Source of the DNA: Darksidea phi
Taxonomy: Eukaryota > Ascomycota > Dothideomycetes > Pleosporales > Lentitheciaceae
DNA length: 64,000 bases
Reading direction: 5' to 3'
Assembly: GCA_030770425.1 (NCBI GenBank)
Contig: JASJFT010000165.1
Span: 39,742 to 103,741 of the forward strand
Program-made: the position numbers and the translations under genes
Shown: positions 19,735 to 32,060 of the stretch, one piece after another
Layout of the letters: each line of letters begins with the position of its first letter
How positions within the stretch are numbered: the first letter of the stretch is position 1
The notes under the pieces: model-generated
Databases searched by the model: none
The model's input: only the letters and a program-made list of their open reading frames with translations
Told to the model about the DNA's origin: nothing

Positions 19735-22543
19735 CTACCGGATGATCACCTCCACAGCAACTTCGTTGCTCCACCCAGCGTGCGAGTCCGTCTCGTGCCA
19801 TGCTCTTACGGTATCAATCTCGAGAATGTTCTCATTGGCTTTGTTGACCTTCACACAGTCAAGCGAAACAGGACGCCCGAAGATGACCGCCATGAAGTCA
19901 TTTTCGAGTGAGCGCTTCTTGAGGTCTGAGACGTAAAGACCTTCGAACAACTAAGCAATCACTTCATTGTAGCGACAGACAAGAACCTACCATATGTGCC
20001 GAGAACCTTCAACGACGTCCAGATTCGAAGCCTTCCGGTCTCGCGATCGACATAACTGTCGGTGTTGATTATGCCAGCAGCACCACTCATTTTGCCCAGC
20101 AGACCTAGGTTAGCAATGGAGATGTTGACGGGGCCTTCTGCATGATTCTGTCGCTCTAGCTTGAAGGAATGCAGCGGGAAAGCGGACAATATCTCCCATC
20201 CTTGAAAGGGGAGTTCGAGGTGCACAAAGGCCTGGCCCTCCCGTACACTAGTAGGCTCGGTGACCTGACCTGTGGTGTGGTTTCTGACAATGTAAGTGCC
20301 CTGTTCTGCGCCAGGAAATTGATGGAGCCCGATTAGCTCTGTAACGGAGTGCTGAGTGCAGTTGAATACGCCGAGGATGCTAACTCCGGTACGGGCCATC
20401 CCCACGTAGGTAGCGACTTTAAGTAAGACTTTGTCATCGTACGAGTTGTAAGCGGACGTGCTCTTACCGACCGTATGAGGTCGAAGGGTGACGGTGTCTC
20501 CTCTTGGAGTGTTCCCGGTCATTTGGAAGATTAAGTCAACATCGTGCTTGCCTGGGACGTCCGTGATGTATATCGGACCACCAGACACACAACGAGCTGC
20601 AGCATGGAACGATGCCCATTCATGCGAAGTCTGAAACATATCCCAGTCCGGTAGTATGTTCAAGTACTGATTCAAGATGGCATTGTGCGCATTGCAAAAT
20701 ATGTGCCACGGATGCGACGCTGGCACTTCAGGGAAAAAGTCGTCCGAGTTTCGTAAAAGAATTCTAGGTTTGTTGGTAGGGAGCTGTGAATGGAAGATGA
20801 TCTGTGGAGTTTGTGACATGCAAGAGATGGCTTTCCCAGAGAAGAATCGCAACTGATTGACGCTCCAAGCATCCTGGTATGCACGGGTGAGCTGCCGACG
20901 ATCAGTCGCATCGTCGAGTTCATCGACGAAGAATTGCGCGTCCGTCTTGACCGAATCGACACCTGCCGAGCTGAGAAATTGGTAGAAGTCGTGATAGAAG
21001 CGGTTAACGTCCTCCTCTGCTATCACTAGCATAGTCCCCCCAGAAACTCCATTTCTCTTGCGTACGGTCGTGGTCTTGTACTCTTTCGCAAGTTTACCAC
21101 TTGGCGCGATACCACCCCAGTATCCGAACTACTTATAAATCAGTCTAATTTTAAAATAGAGCTGCCCGATGACGTACCAAAGCATGCCAAACGGCGATGT
21201 GCTTGATGTTCTTATGCTTGCTCCGAATGTCTGTGACGGCAGCTTTAAGGCCCCGGGGAAACCCAATTTTGGTTGCCTCAAATTCTACCCAGGCGTTATG
21301 GAACTGAGAGCCACCCTCGTGGTCTAGTGACTGCCAGTTGTCATCGATGATTAGGTTTGAAATGTTGATGTTGTTCTTTTCCAATGAGGCAAGAGCCTCG
21401 AAGACTTTCTTTTCCTCAAGCTTCTGTCCCAAGCCGTTCCAAGTGCAATATGAGAGCCCATCATACCAGTTCTCGAGCCATTGAGGTTTGAAGCCGTCCA
21501 TCAACGCCTTTTCTTCTGCTGCTGCCTCTCCACTTGCCGTCTCATACTTTAGAACCAGCTTACGGGCGTAATACATGGTGGCAGCTATCGCAGACTCCAG
21601 AGAGTTACCGGTGGCGATGGCTAGTCTAGCGATGCCGTCCTCTTCGTTGTCATTCCTTGAGTCAATAGTAACATTGCCTGTGCCGTCATGATGGAGAGTG
21701 GTCAAGACATCGTCCACTCCGCTGACTGCAAGCAACACCAGATGAGATCCGTCTTCTCGTTCGAATGCTGCAAGTACAGTGTCTTTGTCAGGCTCAAACT
21801 TGTCTTTGCCTTGGCGGGGGGCCAACCAGGGCGACCAAAGACGAACTAAGGCGAACCAGCGGGAGAAATCTTTTGGTCTACCGAGCCTATTGTTCGAATA
21901 ACCGGAAATTTTGCCAGAGGCTGCATTGACGGGGCTGGTAACCGACCAAAGAGCTGTATCTGGAGAGTCACTCGTTTCCTTCTCTATTTGTAGATATGGA
22001 GGCAAGCCATCGACATAGTGTGAGAGGTCGTCATTGGGAAGGTTAGATGATTGATAGATGATATGGCCGTCTGAGGTGGAAAACTGCTCATTAACCCACT
22101 TCCATGGCTCATCTTTAGTCCCTCTGAATGTGATCGTAAAGGAGATTGAGCTTCCATGTGCTGGCAATCCTTTTAAATCGATTGAAAACCATTGGCGAAC
22201 AATTGATTTGTTGTCGCCATGTCGATTTACCACAATCTTCAAGCGTCAGCTGGGGAGAATATGGCGCTGGGTGTCCATACTACAGATGGAGGCTGCGCGA
22301 CAGATGTTAGACTCAAGCTGGTCCACTTCCCACGGCTTTCGAAGTTCGACCACAGCGCAACGTCCCATGGTTTCTCCGCAGAGCTCTCAATCACGACTGT
22401 AAATTTGACCTGTTGTTGTTAGTGCCAGTCGCCGATGCGCTCCAGAAATCTCAATGCGGACATTCGACACGTACGGACTTCTGATGAGACGGAACGATAG
22501 TAGTCTGCCCCAGAGGGGGATTGCATGTGAGCGTCGCATACAT
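19735..22543 (-). CDS. Raffinose synthase/SIP1-like protein (GH36 type)
   Basis: Five exons: 22543-22475, 22409-22284, 22236-21178, 21128-19991 and 19940-19735. They give 865 residues, the usual length of the family. The start MYATLTCNPPLGQ and the join QKS-VKFTVVIESS fit family N-termini. Catalytic landmarks are NLIIDDNWQSLDH and AGVDSVKTDAQFF, with the conserved IAVWHAL-FGYWGGIAP formed exactly across intron 3. The C-terminus is TYG-LYVSDLKKRSLENDF. The 47-nt intron 22283-22237 (GTAGTA...CTGAC...AAG) is inferred because the frame is otherwise broken; a small indel is the alternative. Fungal members are predicted alpha-galactoside hydrolases or transferases whose substrate is not settled. 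There is no signal peptide. Confidence 0.85.
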
Positions 22544-22804
22544 AGTGTCAAAAGTGGAAGAGAGAAAGGAGAGATGTATATGATCTCAACCCAGAAAGTA
22601 ATTTCTGGGAGCTTTTACCGGCGTCTTGTGACCAAGGCGGTGGAGCGAGCTGCAGAAGCACCGTGACGTGTGCGGAGAAGGTTCGGGGAAGAAGCAGGTC
22701 CGGGCGCCGACCAATCAGCGGTCAAATTGCCCGCGAACTTTTTGGGATGGATTGAGACGAACTTCGACACCCCGTGGCGCTCTGCCCTGACGCCAAAGCG
22801 TGCA

Positions 22805-24900
22805 ATGCCGCTGCTAACACGCCTGACACGCCCGCGGCCGTATATATGCCAACAATGCGTCCGAAGACAGCAGCTCCCGCGCCACGGATTACGGACGAAG
22901 ACGGCATGGGCCGGTGAAGACCCAGATCCGAATGCGCGAGCGGCGCAATGGGAAGAACAGGCCGCAAGAATACGATCAGGCGTGCAATCGAGTATGCTTC
23001 GTGTCCTCGAAGAGCGGGGCTTCGTCAAAGACATCGCTGGGTGGGTTTGGCCGTCGCTATCGGAGAAGGAAGCTCACAGTCCCTAGCCCCCGCGAGTCGC
23101 TCGACTGGCTCTTGACGCGAAAACGAATCGGCGCATACGTTGGCGTGGACCCTACGGCGCCCTCGCTTCATGTAGGACATCTCCTCCCGTTAATGGCGCT
23201 GTACTGGATGTACCTCCACGGCTACTACACGATCACGCTGGTGAGAGCCCCGACCCGAGACAGCCCGGCGGCTGGTTGATAATGGATAGCTAGGTGGGGG
23301 CACAGTGCAAATTGGAGATCCTTCGGGGAGGACTACTGCTCGCTCGCGTCAAGCAGCAGACGTGCAGTCGATGAACATTGAGAGCATGCATAGGCAATTG
23401 GATAAGCTCTGGACCCATGTGAAGTGTCTGGGAATCAAGCACAAGTTCCCAGAACACATTAGTCGAAAGAAAGACCTCTTGAACAACAGGGCGTGGTTGG
23501 AGAAGCTCAGCGCTGTCGAGTTGATGCGAGACTTGGGATCAGGCATGAGACTGGGCAGCATGCTCGCCCGCGACTCGTGAGTGCCCTTCCCATAATAACA
23601 TGAATATGCGACTAACCTAATTATAGTGTCAAAGTGCGGATGGAGAATGGTGACGGCATGGCCATCTCGGAGTTCTCCTACCCCCTCTTCCAAGCTTACG
23701 ACTGGTGGAGCATGTACTGCAAGCAAGGCGTTCAGCTTCAAGTGGGCGGCTCGGACCAATATGGAAATCTATGCGCCGGCATGGACGCCGTAAGCCATAT
23801 GCGCAAGATCAAACAGATGGCCACCGGCAACGAGGATGCTGACAACGACCCCTTGACAGCCACCTTTGGCCTCGCCACACCGCTGTTGACGACGGCTTCT
23901 GGTGAAAAGTTTGGGAAGAGTGCTGGTAATGCTGTGTGGCTGGATAAGCAGATGCTAAACTCCTTCGATTTGTACCAGGTATGCCCTCTACAACTCCTAC
24001 TGTGTTTCGTGCGGACCTTGCAAAAGAGACTCCCACTGTGCAAATCCAAACGAAAAAAATGCCTTCTACGAAAACATCTTATTGTGGAACTAACGAGCCC
24101 GCAAATAGTACTTTCTACGCACCGCCGACGATGATGTGGCCCGCTACCTAAAACTCTTTACATTCCTGCCGCTGCCCCAGATTGAGGCCGTTATGACCCA
24201 TCACGCTCAGAACGAATCGAAGCGTGTTGCTCAACATCTGCTCGCCAAGGAGGTTGTGGAACTCGCCCATGGCGCAGCGGATGCAAAGCAGGCTGAAGTA
24301 GCCCACAAAGAAGCATTCAGTCATGGTACAAACATCTTCTCCCTCGGCGCTCTCCGGAGAACTTTGGCCGAAGTCTCTAGCCAGGAAGCTCGCCGCGGAG
24401 ACGTAGTCGAACAGAAAAGCGAAAAGGAGCAGCAGCTGTTCAACTACAAGCAGGCGTATGCCGCTTCTTCTACAGCACAATCAATTACGGGCACTTCCAC
24501 CGAGCCTCCAAAGACGGACATCTCCAATGTCATCACCTTGCCACTCACCCTCTTGCAGGCCGGGTCTTTCCCCCGAATTCTGCATGCCGCCGGACTCGCC
24601 AACTCAAGGAGCGAAGGGCGTCGTTTGATTGCGAAGAAAGGCGCTTATGTCGTCCTTCCCAACTCTGGCTCTATCGACAACCCACACGGCTTGAAGTGGG
24701 AGACAATCCCAGATTCCATCGCCACCGCCGATCCAAACCACTACCTTATTGATTGGGAAGCGCTTGTTCTTCGATCGGGCAAGTCGAAGATCCAAATCTG
24801 CCGCGTCGTTACGGAAGAACAGTTCGAAGCTGAAGGTCTTAGCTGCCCTGGCTGGGAGGAGCTCAAAGCAAACAGGGCCGAGACTGCCTCACAAGCGTAG
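22805..24900 (+). CDS. Tyrosyl-tRNA synthetase, mitochondrial
   Basis: Five exons: 22805-23040, 23087-23240, 23290-23576, 23627-23978 and 24109-24900, giving 606 residues. The start [20 protein letters not shown] is basic and lacks acidic residues, as expected for a mitochondrial presequence. Class I landmarks are present: [11 protein letters not shown] (HIGH motif), [30 protein letters not shown] and [14 protein letters not shown] (KMSKS-type loop). The C-terminal third has an S4-like RNA-binding region ([20 protein letters not shown]). It charges mitochondrial tRNA-Tyr. Intron 4 is unusually long (130 nt) because it holds a small A-tailed insertion. The promoter is shared head-to-head with the Sip1-like gene. 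Confidence 0.93.
23992..24058 (+). mobile_element. Short A-tailed retroelement fragment in TyrRS intron 4
   Basis: These 67 bp align with 48965-49030: both share ACTCCTACT, TGTTTCGT, CGGACCTT, AGAGACTCCCACT and GCAAATCCAAA, then an A run. The insert is bordered by ATGCCCTCTAC (23981-23991) and ATGCCTTCTAC (24059-24069), an 11-bp duplication with one mismatch. Removing it would leave a normal 52-nt intron. 5' truncation, an A tail and a target duplication together are the signature of LINE-type reverse transcription at the target. Confidence 0.75.
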
Positions 24901-25156
24901 AAGCGACGATGTATGTCTTGTTTGTATACCATGTGTGACTACCTGTATTGTAGTGTATATCAGGAGGCGCTACGGGAAACGAAGATATCTCAAAACCTCC
25001 GATGCCCATCATTTTCTTCTATTCGTCTTCCACAATATCACTACCGTCGTTCATTTCACTGCCACTTGTACATAAACAATCACCATCATTTACATTACTA
25101 CGAGTCTTCTTTAGATATTTTCACATCCCTTTCCTTACACCGCCGATTTCATTGCA
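24901..25156. promoter_or_regulatory. Spacer and C/T-rich leader
   Basis: Downstream of the TyrRS gene. From about 25000 the plus strand is pyrimidine-rich with AC-rich runs, as is common in fungal 5' leaders, ahead of the ATG at 25157. No specific binding site was identified. Confidence 0.35.
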
Positions 25157-25870
25157 ATGGGGAGTCGCCGTAGAGGAAAATGCTCTCACAGCAAACGGAA
25201 AGGACCTTCCCACAAGGGGACAAGCTCCCCCGACAAGATTCCCAACAGCACGCACCTAACCGAAACGCCAAACGAAACATCGGCTCCTCTGGCGTTTTTC
25301 ACCACCAACTCGACCCAATTGCCAGGCGGAACATTATCCACCATGGGCTCCCGGATAAACATCTATATGGTGACTTCATATTCGCTTCAGCATCATCGTA
25401 ATCCTTGTGATGGCCACTTCGAACTCCCTCCCATCGATTGTTTCGCGAACAGCCTATATCGGTCTCCTGCTGATCGGCCTCCTCCGTATTTACGCGTTGA
25501 GCTAGGGGTCTTATCGCAAACTTTTCCAAGGTATCGAGGTTGCAGGCAACGAGAACGGCAAGTGTCCAGTTCGGGGGGGGGAGGTATCAACGCATTGGGG
25601 GGGTTGCCTGAATGCAGGATCAGACAGAATGGGAGTAGTGCGCAGAGACGAAAGTGGGAGCAGCAGGAAAAGAGGGAGCACAAGCACGAGAACAAAGAGG
25701 TTCAAAGACAGCAGGCGGAGGCGAAAGCGCGCCAGGAGAAGGCGCGGGAAGACCGGCACAAGAAACAAGTCTTGCGTTCTCGTCTTCTACAGGTCGAACA
25801 GCGCTCGCTTTGGTCAAAGATCGTGTACATATGTAGCATCGTGTTTACGTCCCTTACTTCATGGTTTTGA
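25157..25870 (+). CDS. Unknown 237-aa protein with basic coiled C-terminal region
   Basis: An uninterrupted frame of 237 residues. The first 140 residues are Ser/Thr/Pro-rich and not recognisable. Residues about 165-210 form a long charged helix (RRKWEQQEKREHKHENKEVQ and QQAEAKARQEKAREDRHKKQ) that looks like a real coiled coil. The end, SLWSKIVYICSIVFTSLTSW, is hydrophobic and could be a tail anchor. A G8 run near 25573 is a possible indel site. In a second frame at 25410 a 31-codon ORF (MATSNSLPSIVSRTAYIGLL...) also reads like a small membrane peptide, so the gene model may need an intron or frame correction. Function unknown. Confidence 0.4.
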   Translation: MGSRRRGKCSHSKRKGPSHKGTSSPDKIPNSTHLTETPNETSAPLAFFTTNSTQLPGGTLSTMGSRINIYMVTSYSLQHHRNPCDGHFELPPIDCFANSLYRSPADRPPPYLRVELGVLSQTFPRYRGCRQRERQVSSSGGGGINALGGLPECRIRQNGSSAQRRKWEQQEKREHKHENKEVQRQQAEAKARQEKAREDRHKKQVLRSRLLQVEQRSLWSKIVYICSIVFTSLTSWF

Positions 25871-26754
25871 ATGGAGGGCTGATTGTCAATGCATTCTCAT
25901 TCTATCGCCGACTGATTGAGAAAGGAAAGTGTGTCTGCTTGTGCTTTCTTATGAGAGATTTCGGCGAAGGCAATACCGCAAGGTCAACTCGAGGCAGTGG
26001 TGCCCGGATTGGTCCCATGGTTCCTATGACTCAGGATGCTTGTTACATTAGCATCGTACATCGTATGCCATCCAGTAGAGGCATCGTCTTTGGCATACAG
26101 CTTTACCCTTGCCTTTTTCTTCGCCCTTGACATATGAACAACTGCCATTCACCCCACCCAGTGCGCGTGCAACCCTAGAAAGACTCTTGTATTGTATTCG
26201 ATATCTCAGAGTATGTACATCGCGCGTTCGCTGTCCCTATTTCCCTTGGGATCCTACCGAAATGCATGACACCGCGCGACCGAGATCGGTTCGTATATCG
26301 AAGAATCATATCGGTTCATAGGACACCTTGCCAGTTTTGTAATCAGAGATGCCGTCTGAGCGTCCGCTAAGTAACAAGGAGTTGTGTGCCGGACGCAGAT
26401 TTCATGCTGTCCCCCACGACTACACCAAGAACCGCTTGAGCCCGGTGAAGGGAGAGTTCGAGGGCTGAAGTGGAGGCCAGCTCATCTGCTACACGCTAGG
26501 CTTTCATCATCTGCGCGGAAGCCTGTTAGAAGTGTTTTTCGGGGTGGGAGGAGAATGTGGGTGCTTACTTGGTTTAAACTGGAAGGATGGGGAGCAAATA
26601 TCCTGCGGGCGGCGGAGAGATTTTATGGTGCGATGCGGCGCTTGGACCGCTTAGTCAGCGGATCAGCGCAATGCCCCCGAACTTTTTCGATGAACGCCAG
26701 CAAAGTTGCAATTGCACACTCATTTATGCTTTGTCATTCACGGGCGGGAATTAA
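25871..26754. other. Gene-free spacer
   Basis: About 880 bp upstream of the mitochondrial AspRS gene. No frame has a family signal. The AspRS promoter should be at the right end. Confidence 0.4.
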
Positions 26755-28987
26755 ATGATAATGAGCCTGCGTCACACGTCTCAGCACATAGCAGGCCGTA
26801 GTATTGGCTTGCGGAGCTTCTATGTCGAAATATCACGCTTCGTCCGAATACGCCATCACGAGACCACGCTCGGCAGTACAGTATGTTCAATACGCTGCTT
26901 TGCCAATTCCAGAGTTCTCAAGAACACCCTCAAGCTAGATGAAAAGCTGCAAAGGGCTCTCGATAACTTCAAGGAGACATGTAATCAACCCATACTTAAC
27001 ATCTTAACCAAATTGAACTGTGTTATCTAACTTCAACGTAGTACAGCCATCGCTATGGGATGACGTATCTGTTCTCAAACCAGAGACAAATAAAAGCGGT
27101 GAGAGAGAAGTGACCACCATTGGCTATCTTACAACTCGGCGTGATATGACCAAGAAACTCTCATTCGCTATACTACGCAACCCACGCCAAACCTTTTCCA
27201 TCCAGCTTGTCTCATCAGCAAACGTCGAAGGAAGTGAAGAAGCAGAAGCACATTCTCGATTGAGAACGCTACGAGAGTGGACTCCGGTTATGGTCACAGG
27301 AATCCTTCAAAAACGAAATTCACCCCCGAGGAGTAGCGATGGTCCAGTCATATTGAGCGATGCGCGGGAAATCGCTCTAAAATCGATATTACCGCTGAAT
27401 GAAATTGACAGAGACATTATTGTCAAGGAAGAGGCGGCATATGGGCCGGAGCAACGCTACCTCCAACTCCGGACGAATGCGAGCTTACTAAAAAACCTAG
27501 CGGAGCGGCAACGTGCTATGAACATAGCAAGGAGAAGCCTGACCAAGAATGGATGGACAGAGATTGATACACCTCTTTTGTTCAAGTCAACGCCAGAAGG
27601 TGCGAGAGAGTTCTTGGTTCCGTCGCGTACCAAAGGGCTGGCGTATGCGCTGCCGCAGAGTCCACAGCAGTATAAGCAGATACTCATGGCTTCAGGGATT
27701 GACAAGTACTTTCAGTTTGCGAGGTGCTTCCGCGACGAGGATCTGCGAGCTGATCGCCAGCCGGAGTTTACCCAGGCAAGTTTCATACCACTATAGTGAT
27801 GTGCGTCGCTAACCTCGTGACCAGCTCGATATGGAGATGTCCTGGGCAGGTGAAAAGGAGGTCATGGAAGAGACTGAGCAGTTACTCAAAGGGCTCTGGT
27901 TCAGGATGAACGAAAAGGAACTCCCTAACTTCCAGCACCTCACATACCAGCAGGCAATGGCCTCGTATGGCTCAGACAAGCCAGACCTACGTTGCTCCAC
28001 CACAGTAAGAACTGTACACCTATACAGAGGTATTTTTCTAACTCGCGGTAGATACACTCAATTACCAAACTTATTACCGCAGATCTCAAGAGCAAGATTA
28101 CGTCACTACAAGATCCAATCATCGATGCCTTCAAGTTAACACTATCTTCTGATCCCGCAAAGAACCGCAAAATTATATCCAATTTTCTCGACAGTGCCGA
28201 AGGAAAACCCTACATCAACAATCCAGACGGCCAGCCCGCTGTCTTCTTTGGCGATGCCTCTCAACCTATGGGAGGCCTCGGACCTATGGGCTACGAGTTC
28301 GCCATGGATTGCCCACAGGAAGTGCGAATCGATCACGGCGATCTACTCGTCGTACAAGCGCGCAAAGACGCACCGTTCGATGGCTTCGGCTCCACCATGT
28401 TAGGCAACTTGCGGCTGGCGTTGTACAAAGAGGCTATTTCGCAGGGCTTGATAAAACCTCCTACGAAGAATTCGTATAAGTTTGTTTGGGTTACGGACTT
28501 TCCGCTATTCACGCCAACAAACGATACGGATCCAGGGCAAGGCGGTTCCGCGGGCTTCTCCTCGACGCACCACCCGTTCACAGCACCAAAGACGGCGGAA
28601 GACGTCGAGCTCCTCCTCACCGACCCTTCCAAGGCCGTCGCAGCACACTACGACATTGTGGTCAATGGTGTTGAGCTCGGTGGTGGCAGTCGGCGTATCC
28701 ACAATGCAGAAGTGCAAGAGTTCATCTTTCGGGACGTACTCAAGATGAAGCCTGAGCGCATCGAGGATTTTAGGCATTTGCTTGATGCACTGCGCTCAGG
28801 GTGCCCACCGCACGCTGGTCTTGCGCTGGGCTGGGATCGACTGGTGGCGGTTCTGCGGGGGGCAGATAGTGTGAGAGAGGTTATTGCGTTTCCTAAGACC
28901 GGGAGTGGAGAGGATCCGATGGTGAAGGCGCCGAATCGGTTGACGGAGGAGCAGTTGGGTACGTATCATCTACAATTGAAGGACTGA
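26755..28987 (+). CDS. Aspartyl-tRNA synthetase, mitochondrial (bacterial type)
   Basis: Four exons: 26755-26980, 27042-27775, 27825-28004 and 28052-28987, giving 691 residues (689 if the second Met at 26761 is used). Class II motifs are clear: [40 protein letters not shown] joined to [10 protein letters not shown] (motif 2 region), and [17 protein letters not shown] (motif 3). The N-terminus is Arg/Ser-rich, consistent with mitochondrial import, and the domain order with a GAD-type insertion is that of bacterial/mitochondrial AspRS. Intron 2 uses a GC donor (CAG|GCAAGT) with a normal AG acceptor. It charges tRNA-Asp in mitochondria. It is the second mitochondrial synthetase within 4 kb. Confidence 0.92.
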
Positions 28988-29454
28988 TCAACAAGACTAG
29001 GTCACGGCATCATTTTGGTCATTGCCTGTTCTGCATATCCATCCTGTATCATAGTTTCTTTAGTGCTGTATATTTATTTGTACATAATATTCACTGTATG
29101 TGGTAGGTTAGGGTCAGGAGACATATTGTAAGCTTACGTAGTGGAAAACCAGTTGGGCGCTTTCAAATAAGGTGAACAAACCCCTCCGAAGAGTTCTATC
29201 GCTTCTACCAAGCCAAGATGATAGATCACACGAAGCTAAGAGTGCGGGGGATAATGTGCCGATAGTTTTACCCCGGAAAGCACGGGCCCGCTGTCACTTG
29301 CATTTGCCTCGGCTCATCTTTCTGGTCAAATGTCACGTCGCCCACCATGACTTCCTGCCGCACCATGTTATTCCCCTTCTCACAGCTTCTTCCAAATGAT
29401 ATCCCGCATTCTCTCTTCTTTCTTAACCATTGAGCCATCTTTCAAGTTCCAACC
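28988..29454. other. Intergenic
   Basis: Holds the 3' end of the AspRS transcript and the promoter of the acyl-CoA synthetase. A C/T-rich run (29395-29450) leads to the ATG at 29455. Confidence 0.4.
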
Positions 29455-31571
29455 ATGCAAGGTAAGCTCCAAAATCAGCCACATCGCTATGTGACCATCG
29501 CAACCAACAGCTAACGTTGAGTAACACAGCTTTACCCTACGTTCTCCCCGCAGCCGCCGGCCTAGCCTACCTCGATGGTCGCCACGCCCTCTCCCATGAC
29601 ATTCCTGTCATCGCTTCCGTCATCCGCTCCCAACTCTCCGGCTTGTACCGCGAACGCACCTCCACACTCTCCCTCTTTTACGCGCTCGAAGCGCACGCCA
29701 AGTCCTCCAATCGACACCGCCCATGGATCATCTGCAATGGCGAGAGCTGGACCTACGCCGAAGCCTACAAGATCACACTAAAGTATGGAACCTGGCTGAA
29801 GAGTAGAGGGGTGAAGAGTGGGGAGGTTGTGGCCATGGATTTTGTTAATAGCCAGATTTTTGTTTGGTGTTGGTTTGGGCTTTGGGCGATCGGGGCGAGG
29901 CCCGCATTTGTGAATTACAATCTGCGAGGGGAGGCGTTGGTGCATTGTGTTAGGAGTAGTGGGGCGCGGTTGGTACTCGTGGATGAGCACGGGAAAGACA
30001 AATTCTCAGAGGGAGTCATGGAGGAACATGGCTTTATGACGAAGCTGGCGGATGATACGGTCCTAGAGGAGGGACAGGCGAAATATGACTTTGAGAGCGA
30101 TACGGGCCAAACGCCGAAATTGATCCAGAACCTGACGAAAGGTTCCTCACCCGAACCCGCATCAGGCCCTCGCAAGCTTGAAATCGTCTTCTTCGACAAA
30201 CGCCTGGAAAACTACATACTCTCTCTCAAGCCCACTCGCCAGCCCGACTCCGAACGCGGCAACCTACAGCGCCATGACATGGCTATGCTTATCTACACAT
30301 CCGGCACAACAGGCCTCCCCAAAGCTGCCATCGTAAGCTGGCACAAAGTAAATGCGGGCGCGATATTCACCCGAGGCTGGATAGGCCTCAAAAACACAGA
30401 CGTCCTGTATACCGCCATGCCCCTATACCACGCTTCCGCCTCCATTCTCGGGCTGGGAACAATGCTCGTGGCCGGCGGCGCTATATGCATATCGGAAAAG
30501 TTCAGCCACAAGACATTCTGGCCAGAAGTCCGCGCTTCAAAAGCAACCATCATACAGTACGTTGGGGAAACGTGTCGGTACCTTCTATCCACTCCAGCAG
30601 ACCCACTAGACAAACACCACCACGTCCGGGCAGCATTCGGCAATGGCCTACGACCCGACGTATGGCAACCCTTTAAAGACCGCTTCAACATCCAAACAAT
30701 CTACGAATTCTACAGCGCAACAGAAGCCCCGGCCGCGTTGTTCAACCGCTCCACAAACGCCTTCAGCGCCGGAGCTTTCGCCCGCATCGGCACCTTGGGG
30801 AGTTTTGTCATGAATACTATGGGCATTATATGTATCCGCATGTCGCCATCTTCCCCCCTAGAACCCTTACGCCATCCTACCACCGGTCTCTGCTTGAAAG
30901 CGGACCACAACGAACCAGGCGAGTTAGTGTTCAAACTCGATGCCGCGCATATTGAGCGCAAGTTCCAGGGCTACTTTGGCAACAAAAAGGCATCAAGTAG
31001 CAAAGTACTGCGGGATGTGCGCAGTAAAGGAGACGCGTGGTATCGCTCTGGGGACCTCGTTCGCTATGACAAAGAGGGGCGGTGGTTCTTCGTCGATCGG
31101 CTCGGTGACACATTTCGCTGGAAAGCTGAAAACGTTTCCACCGCCGAAGTTGCTGATGTCCTGGGCAAACACGACGCAATCCAAGAAGCAAACGTCTATG
31201 GCGTCGAAGTCCCACACCATGACGGCCGTGCGGGTTGTGCTGCTATCGTGCTGAGACCTCCCCCAGCCGGCAGCGGGCAAACGGATACCATGGTCCTGCC
31301 GCAGGAGGAGACGCTCAAGTCCATAGCCGAGCATCTCAAGAAGGAACTTCCGCCCTTCGCGGTCCCTATCTGGCTGAGAGTTACGCGCGAGATGCATACG
31401 ACGGGCACGAATAAGCAACAGAAGCATTTCTTCCGAAAAGATGGTATTGATGTCGAGGCCGTCGAGGCGCAGGGAGATGTGTTGTATTGGCTGCATGAGA
31501 AACGAGGGGCCTACGAGCGGTTTACCACCAAGGAGCTTGATAGAATCCGAGGCGGCGACGTGAAGCTTTGA
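29455..31571 (+). CDS. FAT1-like very-long-chain acyl-CoA synthetase/fatty acid transporter
   Basis: Two exons, 29455-29461 (ATGCAAG) and 29530-31571, giving 682 residues beginning MQALPYVLPAAAGLAYLDGR. The 7-nt first coding exon is supported by a GTAAGC donor, an ACACAG acceptor and the family-like hydrophobic N-terminus that results. Adenylate-forming motifs: IYTSGTTGLPKAA (P-loop-like), YEFYSATEAPAALF and YRSGDLVRYDKEGRWFFVDR with GDTFRWKAENVSTAEV, the FATP/VLACS signature. It activates very-long-chain fatty acids with ATP and CoA and may couple uptake to activation at the ER, peroxisome or plasma membrane. Length and domain order are normal and no break is seen. Confidence 0.9.
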
Positions 31572-32060
31572 GAGGCCATTCCGAGGTGGTGTGACTTTCG
31601 GGTTTTTGCAATGACTAGGAGCGAGAGATACGACAGATACTTTGTACAACCGCTGAACGTGAGCAAGACGTCCAACCATGAAATCCCCTCTCGTTGCAGC
31701 TGCGCATGTTGCTCGCGACACTAGTGATTATTCTTCCTCTGCAACGCTCGAAGCCTATCTAGAGCGAGAGAGGCAATTTTAAGCCAGCAGTTGCCTCCTC
31801 TTCATGATCAGCAGTTCTAGAATTACAAACGATAGGTGCCGTCCCCCATCCTCTCCTGAAAATCAATCTGAATAGAATCCGGAACGAGAGAGAACAAGGA
31901 AACTCGGTCAGAGTCCCAAAGCTCGAGCTCAATCCCCATGAACGGCACGCCAAGCAGAAACCCCAATTCCTCCAATTAGTGACTGTAATATCCTTCTCCA
32001 ACCATGGGCTCAGATCATGGTCCTTTCGAGTTCCCAGGAACCCCTCCAGTCCCCAGGAGA
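31572..32060. other. Convergent 3' spacer
   Basis: Lies between the ends of the acyl-CoA synthetase and AP180-like genes. No gene seen. A minus-strand open frame here is out of frame with the adaptor and lacks a motif. Confidence 0.45.
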
